Origin: Candidatus Woesearchaeota archaeon
GTDB taxonomy: Archaea; Nanobdellota; Nanobdellia; Woesearchaeales; ARS49
Direction: 5' to 3'
Length of the DNA stretch: 64,000 nt
NCBI GenBank assembly: GCA_016203225.1
Contig: JACQNC010000012.1
Span: forward strand, 1 to 64,000
Below the pieces are notes generated by a model that searched no databases, was not told the origin of the DNA, and saw nothing but the letters and a program-made list of their open reading frames with translations. Every line of letters begins with the position of its first letter. The stretch's first letter is position 1. This document shows positions 34,689 to 43,602 of this stretch, one piece after another. The position numbers were made by a program, and so were the translations under genes.

Positions 34689-36316
34689 TCTTCCTCCTTG
34701 ACCGTCATCTTGATCTTGTTCTCGGGCTCGTCGCTCTCATCTGCCTCGATTTTCGCGGTATTAGACGCGATGAATTCCTTGTTCTTGGCCAGCATCTCCG
34801 CGAGCGCTGCCTGGATCCTGCTCTTGGTTATTCCCGCGAGCGACGCGATGCTGTCCGCGACCTCCGGGATGTATTTCTCGAAGATGGTGACGCGTTCGCG
34901 CTCTAGGCCCACGCGGCGTTTCTTGTTGACATAGGAACCGAGTTGCCTGCCGCATTCCTGCAGCGCAAGCTTCATCTCCTTGACGATCTCTGGATAGTGC
35001 GCGATTGCCTCTTTCGCCTCTGACGTGAACGGCGGCCAGACGCTCGCGAGGTGCACCGCGACAGTCAACGGTCCCACGGGCAACGAGCCTGAGCTCTGTG
35101 ACAGACCATACGGTTTCCAGTTGGTCTGGATGACGCTCTTTGTCGCAGCGCACGCTGACTGTTGGTAGAGCAGAGGCACGCGGTTGGCGAACCGCATGAG
35201 GCGTGCGGGCTCGTCTCCTGGCTGTTGGCCTCCATAAGCGAGTCCGACCTCGATGACGAATGGGATGCCGCGATAGACTTCAGGCGAGCGAGTCACGGTC
35301 GCGTAGAACTCCGCCGCGACCTCCTTCTTGAGGCCTTTCTCGAGCAGTTGTTCACCGATGGGCACGATGCAGTCCGTGGGCGGCGCGATTATCTTGGTGT
35401 CCTTGATCGCCTGCATGAGCTTCTCGACGTGCGGCAACTGCAGATTGCCCGGTTTCTCGTTGCAGGCGAAGCCCGCCTTCTCGCATATCTCCTTCGCAGT
35501 CTGCGGCCCGACGCGCGAGAACTCGTTAGTGAGGAAGCTCTGCATCGTGCGGCTCTCGGTGGCCTTGATCATCTTGAGCATGATGCCGAGTTCGACGCCG
35601 TACGGGTGCGGCTTGATCTCCTGCGGCTCCTTGGGGAGTTTTTCTATGGCGCGCGCGAAGATGAGCTGCTCCGCCTTCGGTGTCGTGTAGATGAGGGTTG
35701 CGTGCGGGTTCACTATCGCGGTGCCCTTTACGTACGCGTCTACGCTCTGGTCGCCTTTCTGGTAGGTGGCTTCGATATCGAGCTCGATGCGCGTGCCGTG
35801 TTCCTTCTTCCATTGGACCTCCTCGTCCTTGAGTATCTCGGGCTCGTTCCTTTGCGTGTTGAGATGCAGTTCGAAGTAATGAGCGGGATGGTTCGGGTCG
35901 ATGCGGCTCTTGATCCGCGCCGGGCGCCCGGTCGTCAGCTGCGCGTAGAGCACGGCCGCCGAGATGCCGATGCCTTGCTGGCCGCGGGACTGCTTCATCG
36001 AGTGGAATTTGGAACCGTACAGGAGCCGCGCGAAGACGTTCGGGATATTCTTGCGCACGATGCCGGGCCCGTTGTCCTCGACGATGATGCGGAACCTGTC
36101 GGGGCCCATTTCGATGATCTCGATCGAGATCTCGGGCAGGATTCGCGCCTCTTCGCAGGCATCGAGCGAGTTGTCGACAGCCTCCTTCACCACCGTGAGG
36201 AGCGCTTTGCGCTTGTTGTCGAACCCGAGCAGGTGCCTGTTGCGTTCGAAGAATTCCGCGACAGATACCTCGCGCTGTTTCTCCGCGAGCTTCAGCGCGA
36301 TTGGTTTTTCTGCCAT
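34685..36316 (-). CDS. top6B: DNA topoisomerase VI subunit B
   Basis: 543 residues. GHKL (Bergerat) ATPase motifs VKEAVDNSLDAC, VEDNGPGI and QSRGQQGIG, then H2TH and transducer domains. Partner of Top6A in ATP-dependent type IIB strand passage. It overlaps the upstream KH gene by 25 bases. Confidence 0.97.
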   Translation of the reverse strand: MAEKPIALKLAEKQREVSVAEFFERNRHLLGFDNKRKALLTVVKEAVDNSLDACEEARILPEISIEIIEMGPDRFRIIVEDNGPGIVRKNIPNVFARLLYGSKFHSMKQSRGQQGIGISAAVLYAQLTTGRPARIKSRIDPNHPAHYFELHLNTQRNEPEILKDEEVQWKKEHGTRIELDIEATYQKGDQSVDAYVKGTAIVNPHATLIYTTPKAEQLIFARAIEKLPKEPQEIKPHPYGVELGIMLKMIKATESRTMQSFLTNEFSRVGPQTAKEICEKAGFACNEKPGNLQLPHVEKLMQAIKDTKIIAPPTDCIVPIGEQLLEKGLKKEVAAEFYATVTRSPEVYRGIPFVIEVGLAYGGQQPGDEPARLMRFANRVPLLYQQSACAATKSVIQTNWKPYGLSQSSGSLPVGPLTVAVHLASVWPPFTSEAKEAIAHYPEIVKEMKLALQECGRQLGSYVNKKRRVGLERERVTIFEKYIPEVADSIASLAGITKSRIQAALAEMLAKNKEFIASNTAKIEADESDEPENKIKMTVKEEE

Positions 36317-36885
36317 GTGTCACCCAAAATCTCTTTTTTCCTGAGCTCCTTGCGGCGTTGCTCGAGCCATTTGTACACGCTCGCGTGCGGCTGTCCCGCC
36401 AAAAGGCTTTCTATGGCCTTGCGCGCCACGGGCAATTCCTCGAGCTCGCCGATGAGTCCGACGGTCTTGCCGTACACGCTTAGGTGGATTCCGGTCAGCT
36501 CTTCGATCGTCCTGCGCGATTTGCCGTCCTCACCGATCACGCGGCCCTTGAGTCGGATCGCGTCATTGTCGGTCTTGGCGAAATCCTTGACATTCAGGAT
36601 CTCTATCCCGTAGTCGGGTTTGAGCAGGAGCTTCGCGAGTTCAGGGCTGAACCCTCGCCCGATGGCCAGCACGATCTCCCTGCACACGTACAGGTTGAGC
36701 GCGTCCTTGCCTTCGATCGTTACTACTCCCTCTGTGGAGTCGACATCGATCCCGGTGCCGCACGCGCTCTCGAGCTGGCGCTTGCCTTCTCCCTTGGTCC
36801 CGATGAGGACCGCGATGCGGTCTTTCGGGATACGCAGGCTGTAGGCAAACTCCTCTGCCATCGGTTTGCGGGGTTTGGTTGCCAT
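36292..36885 (-). CDS. KH-domain RNA-binding protein (Dim2/Pno1-like)
   Basis: 197 residues with two KH domains: RIPKDRIAVLIGTKGEGKRQLE and GRVIGEDGKSRRTIEELTGIHL, each showing the G-x-x-G loop. Archaeal Dim2-like proteins assist 16S rRNA 3' end formation and often neighbour rio1, as here. Confidence 0.92.
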   Translation of the reverse strand: MATKPRKPMAEEFAYSLRIPKDRIAVLIGTKGEGKRQLESACGTGIDVDSTEGVVTIEGKDALNLYVCREIVLAIGRGFSPELAKLLLKPDYGIEILNVKDFAKTDNDAIRLKGRVIGEDGKSRRTIEELTGIHLSVYGKTVGLIGELEELPVARKAIESLLAGQPHASVYKWLEQRRKELRKKEILGDTWQKNQSR

Positions 36886-36887
36886 AT

Positions 36888-37598
36888 TTAAGCCTTGACT
36901 TTTTGCCCTAATTCATCTACGGTGAGCTCGACGCCGAGCTTGTTCGCGAACGAGACGACATTCTTGATGTCGCGCGTCAGGTATTCCTTCGCGTTCGGGT
37001 CCTCGAGCGTGGTCGTCTGGCTCATGTCGATGATGACCGGTTTCTCGTTGCTGTTTAGGATGTTGAAAGGGCTCAGGTCGCCGTGGACTAGTCCTGCCTT
37101 GTACAGCTTGCGCATCTGCGCGATAAGATCCTCGATGAACTCGGCAGGTCTCTTTGGCAAGGCATCCTTGACTTTCTGCGCCGCGGTCTCGTCTCCCACG
37201 AGTTCCATCACGAGCACGTTGAACAGATGCGTGATCGGTGTTGGAACGCGCACGCCTGCCTCGCGCGCCTTCAGGAGGTTCCTGAATTCGCGCTGGGCCC
37301 ACGCGAACACGACTTTCCGTCGCTGCCGGTTGAGTTTCGGGAACCGCGGGTCGGTGCGGATTGACTCATACATCCTGTTGAAATCGCACGTGGACAATCG
37401 ATAGACCTTGATTATGACTGTCTCGTCCTTTGCTTTCGCGAGAAAGACTGTCGCTTCCTTGCCCATGCTCAGGTGTCCGATTAGGCCGTCGATGACTCCT
37501 TTGGTGATGAGCGACTGGACCTGTTTCTCGGTGAACCTGTCGAACACGGACGCGAACGTCTTCCATTCTTCCCTGCCTGTCGTGGCCATGCGTGGCAT
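36888..37598 (-). CDS. rio1: RIO1-type atypical protein kinase
   Basis: 236 residues. P-loop GKEATVFLAKAKD, catalytic loop LVHGDLSPFNIL and metal-binding IIDMSQTT identify RIO1. It works in late small-subunit maturation. The TTTTTAAAGG box centre is 26 bp before this ATG; an internal ATG three codons on would also fit. Confidence 0.94.
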   Translation of the reverse strand: MPRMATTGREEWKTFASVFDRFTEKQVQSLITKGVIDGLIGHLSMGKEATVFLAKAKDETVIIKVYRLSTCDFNRMYESIRTDPRFPKLNRQRRKVVFAWAQREFRNLLKAREAGVRVPTPITHLFNVLVMELVGDETAAQKVKDALPKRPAEFIEDLIAQMRKLYKAGLVHGDLSPFNILNSNEKPVIIDMSQTTTLEDPNAKEYLTRDIKNVVSFANKLGVELTVDELGQKVKA

Positions 37599-37706
37599 GG
37601 ACTTTCTGTCAGAAATAAGCTTTTTAAAGGTATGCTTGGTTTATTTATAAATACCCCTTCTGGACTGGCATAAAATTTATATACTCCAGACTATACGTTT
37701 TGGCTA
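37599..37706. promoter_or_regulatory. Divergent promoter region rio1 / RNA candidate
   Basis: Leftward TTTTTAAAGG near 37620 serves rio1. Two rightward AT boxes, TATTTATAAATA near 37641 and ATTTATATA near 37676, precede the structured RNA candidate; the second is about 26-30 bp before its predicted 5' end. Confidence 0.5.
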
Positions 37707-37932
37707 GGGGTTGTATTCGTGAACCTTCTGAGGAAACGACGAAGGGGAACTGGACTCAATCATCAGCCTGCCACCAAGGAGCTCACGGAAGCAACCGACA
37801 ACGTCGGGCAATGACCGTGTGAGTTAGTGTCGCTGGCACCAAGCGCTCACGCGCAGAATCACTATCGCAATCATCAATCCGCACTGCGGAACAAGTTCAT
37901 CCAACTCACGTTTGTCTCTTATGGACAACCAC
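37707..37932 (+). ncRNA. Structured RNA candidate, possibly divergent RNase P RNA
   Basis: No credible ORF lies between rio1 and dnaG. The stretch has an ATTTATATA promoter box, ends that pair (GGTTGT with ACAACC), and a strong internal stem CTCACGG/CCGTGTGAG holding a second stem CCGAC/GTCGG. In order it shows GAGGAAA (like conserved region I of RNase P RNA), GGGCAA (like region III), CGCAGAA (like ACAGAA) and CTCTTAT near the 3' end. The canonical P4 pairing is not clear, so identity is tentative; the RNA nature is better supported than the name. Confidence 0.45.
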
Positions 37933-38086
37933 CGGCCATAAACACATCGGCCTCATCGTGCCTTTTCAAAGGCTGTTGGACCCACTTGTTCTGGGAGGGA
38001 AGGTTTTGGTCATCACGTTCACGACAACATCCTGGTTTGGAGATCGGTGAACAGCCAGAACTCTTTCTGCACAGTGGAGGCATACC

Positions 38087-39376
38087 ATGGGAAAGATCAG
38101 TCCAGTCGCATCGAAATACATCATCAATTCAACCATCGAGATAGACGGCATAGTCGACCGTCCTGATGTCATCGGCGCAGTGTTCGGCCAGACAGAAGGC
38201 CTTCTCGGCGATGACCTGGAATTGCGCGAATTGCAGCGTTCGGGCAGGATCGGCCGTATCGAAGTCAATCTCGAGCCGCGGGGCGGCAAGAGCTCAGGCG
38301 CCATCATCATCCCTAGCTCGTTGGACAAGGCAGAGACCAGCGTTATCGCTGCGGCGTTGGAGATCATCCAACGCATCGGGCCGTGCAACGCCAAGGTCAA
38401 GGTCATAAACATCGAGGACGTGCGTATCAGCAAGCGCCAGTTCGTCATCGAGCGCGCCAAGGAATTGCTGCGCAACATGATGGACACGGGCAGTCCTGAC
38501 AGCCAGGAACTGATGGAGGAGGTAATCAACTCCGTGCGCGTGATGGAAGTCACAGAGTACGGACGCGACCGCCTACCTGCAGGACCGGGTATCGAGGACT
38601 CGGAGGAGGTCATCGTCGTCGAGGGCCGAGCTGACGTCGTGTGCCTGCTCAAGAACGGGTTCAAGAACGTCATCGCGATGAACGGCACGCAGGTTCCGCC
38701 CACGATCAGCGAGTTGTCCAAGAAGAAGGACATCGTCGTGTTCGTCGACGGCGACCGCGGCGGCAACCTTATCTTGAAGGAAGTGCTCGCCGTTGCCGAG
38801 GTCGACTTCGTAACGAAGGCGCCTGACGGCAAGGAGGTCGAGGAGCTGACGAAGAAGGAGATCCACAAGGCGCTGCGAAGCCGCATCACGGCCGAGCAGG
38901 CGAAGCTCGAGCTTGCTGCCATGAACACCAGCGAGAGCATCCGCAAGCCGATGATCGCGTCGGTGCGCCCGCAGGACAGGAGACCTGTTCCGGGACAGAT
39001 GCAGCGGCGTGACGCGCCTCCAATGCGCGAAGCGCCTCGCATGGCCCCGCGACCTCCGGTCGCGTCTGCCAAGAAGGCTCCGAGCTCGGAAGAGCGCGAG
39101 AAGTTCGAATCCGTGCTCACCGACCTCATCGGGACACGCGGCGCGTGTCTGCTGGACGAGAAGCTCACCGTTCTTGGCAAGGTGCCGCTGGCGGAGCTGC
39201 CGAGCACGCTCTCGAGCGTGACCTCCGGCATCTACGCGGTCGTTCTTGACGAGAGCATCGACCAGAACGTCGTGTTGGCCGCGGAGAAGGCCAACGTCAA
39301 GCACCTTATCGGCATGGACTCGAAGGTCAAGCCGGTCGATGCGCGCGTGAACATCATCACGAGCGCCGAGTTGTAA
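38087..39376 (+). CDS. dnaG: Archaeal DnaG-type primase / exosome-associated Toprim protein
   Basis: 429 residues. N-terminal archaeal-specific domain, then Toprim with VVEGRADVVCLLKNGF and VFVDGDRGGNLI holding the acidic residues. In archaea this protein is best known as an RNA exosome subunit with weak primase activity. GGAGG lies 6 bases before the ATG. A T-rich tail follows the stop. Confidence 0.95.
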   Translation: MGKISPVASKYIINSTIEIDGIVDRPDVIGAVFGQTEGLLGDDLELRELQRSGRIGRIEVNLEPRGGKSSGAIIIPSSLDKAETSVIAAALEIIQRIGPCNAKVKVINIEDVRISKRQFVIERAKELLRNMMDTGSPDSQELMEEVINSVRVMEVTEYGRDRLPAGPGIEDSEEVIVVEGRADVVCLLKNGFKNVIAMNGTQVPPTISELSKKKDIVVFVDGDRGGNLILKEVLAVAEVDFVTKAPDGKEVEELTKKEIHKALRSRITAEQAKLELAAMNTSESIRKPMIASVRPQDRRPVPGQMQRRDAPPMREAPRMAPRPPVASAKKAPSSEEREKFESVLTDLIGTRGACLLDEKLTVLGKVPLAELPSTLSSVTSGIYAVVLDESIDQNVVLAAEKANVKHLIGMDSKVKPVDARVNIITSAEL

Positions 39377-39400
39377 TTTTTCTTTCTTATTTCTTGTTTT
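39376..39400 (+). terminator. T-rich terminator after dnaG
   Basis: A run of T tracts (ATTTTTCTTTC, TTTCTTGTTTTT) directly after the stop codon fits oligo-T termination in archaea. Confidence 0.5.
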
Positions 39401-39476
39401 TCATTCCTGCCCGAGATAGCGCTCTGCAGCATCACGCTTTTATACTCCAGAAATGCAGAAACAGCAAAAGAGGGCT

Positions 39477-40799
39477 ATGGCATACGAAATCATTCTGGGA
39501 CGGGACGAGAAAGACCGCGAGAAGTTCGGATTACAAGGCACGGTCTTGCTCGGCAAGCACTACGTGAAGATGGGCCAAGTGACTGCGCTCTCGCAGCCGG
39601 TCTATCTGGACCTGAACAAGGCGCACGTGATGTTCGTCGCCGGAAAACGAGGCTCGGGAAAGTCGTATTCGCTAGGAGTGGTCGCGGAGGGAATCGCGAC
39701 GCTGCCGATAGAGACCCGCAGGAAACTCAGCGTCATCCTGCTGGACACGATGGGCATCTATTGGACGATGAAGTACCCGAACCACAAGGACGAAGCGCTG
39801 CTCAAAGAGTGGGGTCTCGAGGGGCACGGACTCGATATAGTCATCTACACGCCGACCGGTTACTTCGACAGAGCGAAAGCGCAAGGCATCCCGACCGACA
39901 GGAAGTTCGCGATCCGTCCTGCCGAGCTCGCGCCCGAGGACTGGTTCCTTAGCTTCGACCTGAACCCGAACGAACCGTTGGCGGTCTTCATCGAACGTTT
40001 GATCCTCACGCTCAAGACCGAGCATGATGAGTATGATATGGACGACGTGCTCGAGGCCATCCGGAAAGACACGAAAGAGGACCCGCACGTCCGCAACGCC
40101 GCCGAGAACAGGTTTTTGGCCGCGAAGGCCTGGGGTTTGTTCAGCAAGGACGCGACGTTGATGAAGGAGCTCGCCGCGCCAGGCCAGATCACGGTGCTCG
40201 ACATGAGCGCTTACGCTGTCATGCCTGACGGCTGGCGCATAAAGAACCTCGCCATCGGACTGGTCGCCCAGAAATTGTTCATCGAGCGCATGATCGCGCG
40301 CAAGGAGGAGGAATTCCACAGCATCTCCTCTGCAGTACACTACCTGCGCGAGGAAGGCCACGTCGACACGGAAATGCCCATCGTGTGGTTGTTGTTGGAT
40401 GAAGCGCACGAATTCCTGCCTTCGGAAGGCCGGACGTCCGCTACGTCTGCGTTGATAACGTTGTTGCGCGAAGGTCGCCAACCAGGAATCGCGTTGGTTT
40501 TGGCGACGCAGCAGCCGGGAAAGATCCACACTGATGCCATGACGCAAAGCGACATAATCCTGGCGCACCGGCTGACCGCGAAGATCGATACCGATGCGCT
40601 CGGCTCGCTGCTGCAGAGCTATCTCCGCACAGGTCTTGACAAAGAACTGGACAATCTGCCGCGCGTCTCAGGCGCGGCTTTGGCGATGGACGACGTGAAC
40701 GAACGCATCTATCCATTGCGCGTGCGTCCCCGGTTCTCGTGGCACGGCGGCGGCGCTCCCGGCGTGATTGAAGAGATAAAGAAAGTGTATGAGTTCTGA
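39477..40799 (+). CDS. HerA-like / DUF87 ATPase
   Basis: 440 residues from the ATG in CTATGGCA. The TTTTATAC box centre is about 35 bp upstream of it and predicted transcription begins after the earlier ATG at 39453. Walker A is AGKRGSGKSYSLG near residue 60, Walker B is IVWLLLDEAHEFLP, and the C-terminus has ATQQPGKI, the HerA/FtsK-like sensor. It lacks the usual nurA neighbour, so a role in end resection is uncertain; other HerA relatives serve in defence or DNA translocation. Confidence 0.85.
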   Translation: MAYEIILGRDEKDREKFGLQGTVLLGKHYVKMGQVTALSQPVYLDLNKAHVMFVAGKRGSGKSYSLGVVAEGIATLPIETRRKLSVILLDTMGIYWTMKYPNHKDEALLKEWGLEGHGLDIVIYTPTGYFDRAKAQGIPTDRKFAIRPAELAPEDWFLSFDLNPNEPLAVFIERLILTLKTEHDEYDMDDVLEAIRKDTKEDPHVRNAAENRFLAAKAWGLFSKDATLMKELAAPGQITVLDMSAYAVMPDGWRIKNLAIGLVAQKLFIERMIARKEEEFHSISSAVHYLREEGHVDTEMPIVWLLLDEAHEFLPSEGRTSATSALITLLREGRQPGIALVLATQQPGKIHTDAMTQSDIILAHRLTAKIDTDALGSLLQSYLRTGLDKELDNLPRVSGAALAMDDVNERIYPLRVRPRFSWHGGGAPGVIEEIKKVYEF

Positions 40800-41230
40800 A
40801 GAACGAAAAGGTTGCCATCCTCGGCAATTACTTCCATGTGCTCCTGTGGCACCACAAGGTATGTCGATTGCCCGAAGCAACGCACGGTATCCGTGAAGCG
40901 TTCGAAATCCGACTCCACCCATCGCACATAGCCATGTTTGCTCTGCTGGCAGAGGGTCGTCGGCGCAAAAAGCCCCATCAGTGTGTGGCGTTGTCTCCTT
41001 AATTCGTCCGTGATAAGCGCAGGTAATCGTCCGGGGGTAACACCGACGCCATCCATATTGACAGTTTCAATGATAGGAACGCTCATTGATTGCATTTTCG
41101 CAAGTCTTGAACGGAGCGGTTCGCTTTCCCAACCGGGACCTGCTACGTAGACCCGTAGTGGCTCACGCGGCACGACAACTGATTCCATCGTTCGGAAGGG
41201 AATATCAATACCGTCGATGCGGATTGTCAT
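40709..41230 (-). CDS. Unknown protein, 3' part antisense to the HerA-like gene
   Basis: 173 residues. No known family seen. The middle is mixed alpha/beta (RVYVAGPGWESEPLRSRLAKMQSM, ALITDELRRQRHTLMGLFAP). The last 30 or so residues (from about SITPGAPPPCHENRG) are encoded opposite the end of the HerA-like gene over 91 bp, so the natural C-terminus was probably lost at a junction. Start overlaps the upstream gene stop (ATGA). Confidence 0.55.
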   Translation of the reverse strand: MTIRIDGIDIPFRTMESVVVPREPLRVYVAGPGWESEPLRSRLAKMQSMSVPIIETVNMDGVGVTPGRLPALITDELRRQRHTLMGLFAPTTLCQQSKHGYVRWVESDFERFTDTVRCFGQSTYLVVPQEHMEVIAEDGNLFVLQNSYTFFISSITPGAPPPCHENRGRTRNG

Positions 41231-41538
41231 AGGAACCCCAGTATTCGCGAGGTCTCAATGATATCACTGAAGGCGGAGATTATTTTGTATGCGCCTATCT
41301 GCGCCTGTCCAGACGAAGCAATAGCATTCCTGAGATTCTCCTGCTGCTCCCAGTGCTTCCGCCACGGGATGTCCTGCCGTTCCAACACTCCCACAAGGTC
41401 CGATCCGCTGCTAAAGAATATCTGACCAGTGCCCATGTGGACGCCGAATCTCTCGGGCTCGCGTTGGATGTTGGCGATGATTTCCTTTTCGCGTTCCCTA
41501 CGCCAAAAATCATCGCTGGCTATATCACTGAGAGGCAT
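41227..41538 (-). CDS. Unknown 103-residue protein
   Basis: Charged N-terminus (DFWRREREKEIIANIQREPERF), then a strand pair GQIFFSSGSDLVGVL and helical end. No family recognised. A perfect ribosome-binding site AGGAGGTG lies 4 bases before the ATG, unlike the leaderless genes of the window, which supports a real translated gene within a leadered transcript. It forms a two-gene unit with the next ORF. Confidence 0.6.
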   Translation of the reverse strand: MPLSDIASDDFWRREREKEIIANIQREPERFGVHMGTGQIFFSSGSDLVGVLERQDIPWRKHWEQQENLRNAIASSGQAQIGAYKIISAFSDIIETSRILGFL

Positions 41539-41690
41539 GCCGCACCTCCTGCGGTTTTCAGCCGCTCAATACCGTCCATCAGCGCGTGTTTGCGCTCTAT
41601 CCTTCGTTTCTGTTTCCATTTTCGTTGTCTCCGCGTTTTAAGCCCGCGTGGCTATGACCTATAGAGCGGAAGCCATCTTTATATATATTA

Positions 41691-41746
41691 TTGAATAATA
41701 TTCAATTATAAACCGATAAATACTTAAATAGTTGAATATTATTCAA
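41691..41746. promoter_or_regulatory. Twin 15-bp dyad operators of the Lrp/AsnC-like regulator
   Basis: TTGAATAATATTCAA (41691-41705) and TTGAATATTATTCAA (41732-41746, extended to GTTGAAT...ATTCAAC) are perfect or near-perfect palindromes, 41 bp apart centre to centre, about four DNA turns. The TACTTAAATA box lies between them; the second overlaps the predicted transcription start 6 bp before the ATG. This predicts autorepression. Confidence 0.78.
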
Positions 41747-41751
41747 CTCTT

Positions 41752-42204
41752 ATGAAAGATACCAGGCCAAAGCTGATCGGTCTACTGAAAGAGGGTTATT
41801 GCACGCCCCAAATAGCAAGAATGGCAAAAAAATTGCAAGAGCCCTCCACCACGCTTCAGTACAATATCAAAAAACTTGAAGAAGAAGGCGCAATCAAGGC
41901 GTATAAGGCGATATTCAGCTACAAGAAAATAGACGAGGGATTTGTTGCGTTTCTTTTAATAAACCTCGCGCCAGAAGAATATGGCGACCCTGAGAAAATC
42001 GGCAAAGAAATCTCCAAACTTAAAGAAATAGAAAGCGTTGACATCGTAACTGGCGGATGGGAGCTCCTTGTCAAAGTGAGGACAAAAGACCAAGAAACAT
42101 ATTACCAACTCGTCAAAAATGTCATATCAAGAAAAGGCATAAACAAAATAACAACGATCACCTCGCTTATGCAACTCAAGTCAGAATTTGTTGCGGGCCA
42201 ATAA
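41752..42204 (+). CDS. Lrp/AsnC-family transcriptional regulator
   Basis: 150 residues. N-terminal winged helix (TPQIARMAKKLQEPSTTLQYNIKKLEEEGAIKAYKAIF), then a RAM-like ligand and oligomerisation domain (VAFLLINLAPEEYG ... VDIVTGGWELLVKVRTKD). Lrp-type proteins bind DNA as dimers or octamers, matching the two operator copies upstream. Codons are AT-rich compared with flanking core genes. Confidence 0.88.
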   Translation: MKDTRPKLIGLLKEGYCTPQIARMAKKLQEPSTTLQYNIKKLEEEGAIKAYKAIFSYKKIDEGFVAFLLINLAPEEYGDPEKIGKEISKLKEIESVDIVTGGWELLVKVRTKDQETYYQLVKNVISRKGINKITTITSLMQLKSEFVAGQ

Positions 42205-42228
42205 CTCCTAGATTTTCTCATTCAGTTA

Positions 42229-43602
42229 CTACATATTTTTACAATAATCAAGGAGGCGTATCGCAAGCAGCTCATAAACAGTATCTCTAAAAAAATTAAA
42301 CGCGTCTTGAATGCGTGAAGCGCCAGGAAAATTTTTCCTGAGCGCTATTTCATCACCGGCACATTTTTTGATTGTTTCTTCCGTCGGTTTTGCAAAACGA
42401 TATTGTATTGGAACGGCATCACCCAATTTGACTTGCAAAACCCATAGATAGCTAAGATACCGTAATGTTTCAGCAACTCCTGCCTTAAAGATATACTCAC
42501 GTAAATACTGATCTTCGGTTTTTAGTTTTTCAAAATTTGCCCTCACTTTTTTGCGCGCAGATGCGTCTGCAGTTCTGTAATCTTCAGGCGTTACCATAAA
42601 CACGCCCTTAGGATTGATGTGCGTCTCATCGGAGCCAACCGCCTCAGGGAAAATATCATGACCTTCGAATTTCGCGTAAATATCTTCATAAGGAGCTCTT
42701 CGATAATACGGCGCGTAGAAGATATACAAAACAGGAAGGTCGTCCTGTTGAAAAAAACCAAATTCTTCGAAATGCGATTGGTTTAATGGTGCGTGTTGTT
42801 GTGAGTATTGCACAACAGCGCTCACTACTGTCCAATAAAGTGTTTGATCAATCACACTCGCAAAACTGCTCAATGCACGTTCGTCAACAACGTAAAAATG
42901 AACGGCTGAAGGATTGTTCTCGGATGTTCCTTCGGAACCTGATCCCCCTATCAGCATTCTTCCGCTCACCCTCAAATACTTCTGTGCAGTTGCTCGAATG
43001 CCAAACGGAAACCCAATGACGGAAGCGATACGATTAATAGTTGTTGAAGGAGTTTGGATGCTCCCGGGTATTTTGAGCGAGTTAATTTTGCGCAAATATT
43101 GAGGAATGTCGAGTTTATTGCCGGGTAATCTATCAGAAGGTGTGAATAGCAGTTTACCTTCTTCGTTAACGAGTGATTTAAACTCTGAGATGTCTCTTCT
43201 CGCGATGGCTGGATCTTGATGTGCGGAATCCCACACAATTTGTTTAAGTAAATTATTATGCCACTTCTGTAATTTTTCATAAAATAGAACAAGCTCAGTG
43301 GTTATCTCGTCTGCTGGATGCTCTTTTGAATACAAAGTCAAGAACTCAAGTGTTCTATCTAAATCCGTTCGGAAATTATCCCCTTGCGCGTAAGCATATG
43401 CTTCGTTTAGTTTTACTTTTAGTTCGGCATCGCTCAGAGCTGAAAGATTCTTAAGCAATGCAACTTTGAAAGGATAATGAAGAATGGCATTTGCAATTCG
43501 GGCCTCAGCATCATAATGTCTATCAGACGCGCGTATGAACTGAATCAGTTTGCCAATCTCGGGATGCTTTGCTTTACTGCCAAAAAGCCATTTTAAAATC
43601 AT
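42229..43602 (-). CDS. Unknown 457-residue protein of the accessory region
   Basis: Mostly soluble alpha/beta with no family recognised. Visible are an N-terminal helical half (KLIQFIRASDRHYDAEARIANAIL) and a C-terminal half with PVLYIFYAPYYRRAPYEDIYAKFEGHDIFPEAV and ALRKNFPGASRIQDAFNFFRDTVYELLA. Three histidines and several tyrosines cluster mid-protein. It converges on the Lrp-like gene. AT-rich codons mark it as acquired. No function proposed. Confidence 0.7.
   Translation of the reverse strand: MILKWLFGSKAKHPEIGKLIQFIRASDRHYDAEARIANAILHYPFKVALLKNLSALSDAELKVKLNEAYAYAQGDNFRTDLDRTLEFLTLYSKEHPADEITTELVLFYEKLQKWHNNLLKQIVWDSAHQDPAIARRDISEFKSLVNEEGKLLFTPSDRLPGNKLDIPQYLRKINSLKIPGSIQTPSTTINRIASVIGFPFGIRATAQKYLRVSGRMLIGGSGSEGTSENNPSAVHFYVVDERALSSFASVIDQTLYWTVVSAVVQYSQQHAPLNQSHFEEFGFFQQDDLPVLYIFYAPYYRRAPYEDIYAKFEGHDIFPEAVGSDETHINPKGVFMVTPEDYRTADASARKKVRANFEKLKTEDQYLREYIFKAGVAETLRYLSYLWVLQVKLGDAVPIQYRFAKPTEETIKKCAGDEIALRKNFPGASRIQDAFNFFRDTVYELLAIRLLDYCKNM

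Noticed and set aside
33909-34934. 341-residue plus-strand ORF opposite top6A/top6B
   Set aside because: Antisense shadow, no motif, spans two real genes.
35162-36613. 483-residue plus-strand ORF opposite top6B
   Set aside because: It is antisense to a gene with clear GHKL motifs; its composition (Leu, Arg, Asp rich) is typical of a shadow frame in GC-rich DNA.
37827-38144. 105-residue ORF between rio1 and dnaG
   Set aside because: Runs through RNA-like stems and into dnaG; no promoter or ribosome site before it.
37966-39231. 421-residue minus-strand ORF opposite dnaG
   Set aside because: Shadow frame rich in Ser, Thr and Arg; dnaG on the other strand has intact Toprim motifs.
41520-41579. 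19-residue leader peptide before the 103-residue orphan
   Set aside because: An ATG frame MDGIERLKT... ends 19 bp inside the next gene, but it is too short to support without conservation data.
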